The position numbers were made by a program, and so were the translations under genes. This document shows, piece by piece, positions 5,147 to 5,224 of a DNA stretch of 5,224 nt (position 1 is the stretch's first letter; every line of letters begins with the position of its first letter). The DNA comes from Candidatus Njordarchaeota archaeon (lineage in GTDB: Archaea; Asgardarchaeota; Njordarchaeia; Njordarchaeales; JAHKLH01), in contig JAHKLH010000125.1 in the NCBI GenBank assembly GCA_029856635.1, positions 1 to 5,224 on the forward strand, given 5' to 3'. Under the pieces are notes generated by a model. That model had not been told where the DNA came from, did no database searches, and worked only from the letters and a program-made list of their open reading frames with translations.

Positions 5147-5224
5147 ATGAGATTAGTAATAATTAGTCGGCAAATTGAACTAATACCAAGTAACCTAGAT
5201 AAAAAATTTTTTATAGCAATTAAG
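5147..5224 (+). CDS. 5' end of a gene cut by the window; tentative Nep1-like N-terminus
   Basis: An open frame of 26 codons runs to the window end without a stop. ATG 5147 is chosen because GGGAT at 5136-5140 stands 6 nt upstream as a ribosome site and a TATA-like box lies about 45 nt upstream. An in-frame stop at 5102-5104 limits other choices, leaving only a TTG at 5123. The first residues, MRLVIISRQIELIPSNL, form a hydrophobic strand then an E-L-I-P turn. This recalls the N-terminus of archaeal Nep1/Emg1, the rRNA pseudouridine N1-methyltransferase (for example an ALELIPEEI segment), but 26 residues are too few to be confident. It is transcribed divergently from the modifier operon. Confidence 0.5.
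   Translation, partial: MRLVIISRQIELIPSNLDKKFFIAIK

Noticed and set aside
5134..5166. Ten-codon upstream open frame (ATG 5134) after GGGAGA
   Set aside because: It overlaps the start of the partial gene and ends at TAG 5164-5166. Its ribosome site would be only 3-4 nt away. It is probably chance, though a leader-peptide role cannot be excluded.
1..5224. tRNA, rRNA, CRISPR array, insertion sequence or integration site
   Set aside because: I saw no cloverleaf with a TTC-type arm, no regular spaced repeats, no transposase motifs and no flanking direct repeats on either strand.

Overview
The window looks like chromosomal DNA from an AT-rich archaeon (roughly one third G+C, judged by eye). Signs of this are GGGTGA-type Shine-Dalgarno sites at a fixed 5-6 nt from start codons, frequent TTG starts, purine-rich BRE plus TATA-type promoter boxes, and a eukaryote-like ubiquitin-type gene pair. 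That gene pair makes an Asgard or deep TACK-group lineage plausible, but nothing here fixes the lineage.

Layout. From 104 to 2035 (+) runs a long (alpha/alpha)6-barrel, glycosidase-like protein, which is unlike the rest in composition. After a short AT-rich spacer with a terminator-like T tract and a good archaeal promoter comes a two-gene + strand unit: a long coiled-coil protein (2205-3086) and a protein with what look like two winged-helix domains (3132-3827). This unit runs head-on into a minus-strand operon, overlapping its last gene by 12 bp. In transcription order the minus-strand operon encodes a 97-residue ubiquitin-fold modifier (4951 to 4658) and an E1-type activating enzyme (4646 to 3816). 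A 195-bp divergent promoter region (4952-5146) separates this operon from a + strand gene that is cut by the window end.

Main discovery. The E1 is not an ordinary MoeB/ThiF sulfur-carrier enzyme. Compared from memory with human UBA5 (the E1 of UFM1), it shares an N-x-N-R-L-x-F motif, a C-x-A-S-L-x-T-T-M active-site motif, an I-P-G-x-x-x-C-x-x-C zinc half-site and an N-P-x-C-x-x-C terminal half-site. The small partner protein resembles UFM1 in its second half and ends in a single exposed glycine (Phe-Gly), as mature UFM1, ATG12 and ATG8 do (aromatic or hydrophobic residue plus one Gly). This suggests an archaeal UFM1/UBA5-like conjugation module whose modifier is made already mature, with no tail to cleave. 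No E2 (UFC1-like) is visible. The neighbouring coiled-coil and tandem winged-helix proteins recall the architecture of the UFM1 ligase components UFL1 and DDRGK1, but that link is only a hypothesis.

Regulation. Three leaders in the window share a TTTTTGGG-x-GA element at or near the ribosome binding site. In two of them it pairs with an upstream CCCAAA-type sequence, which could hide the site in RNA or act as a DNA operator.
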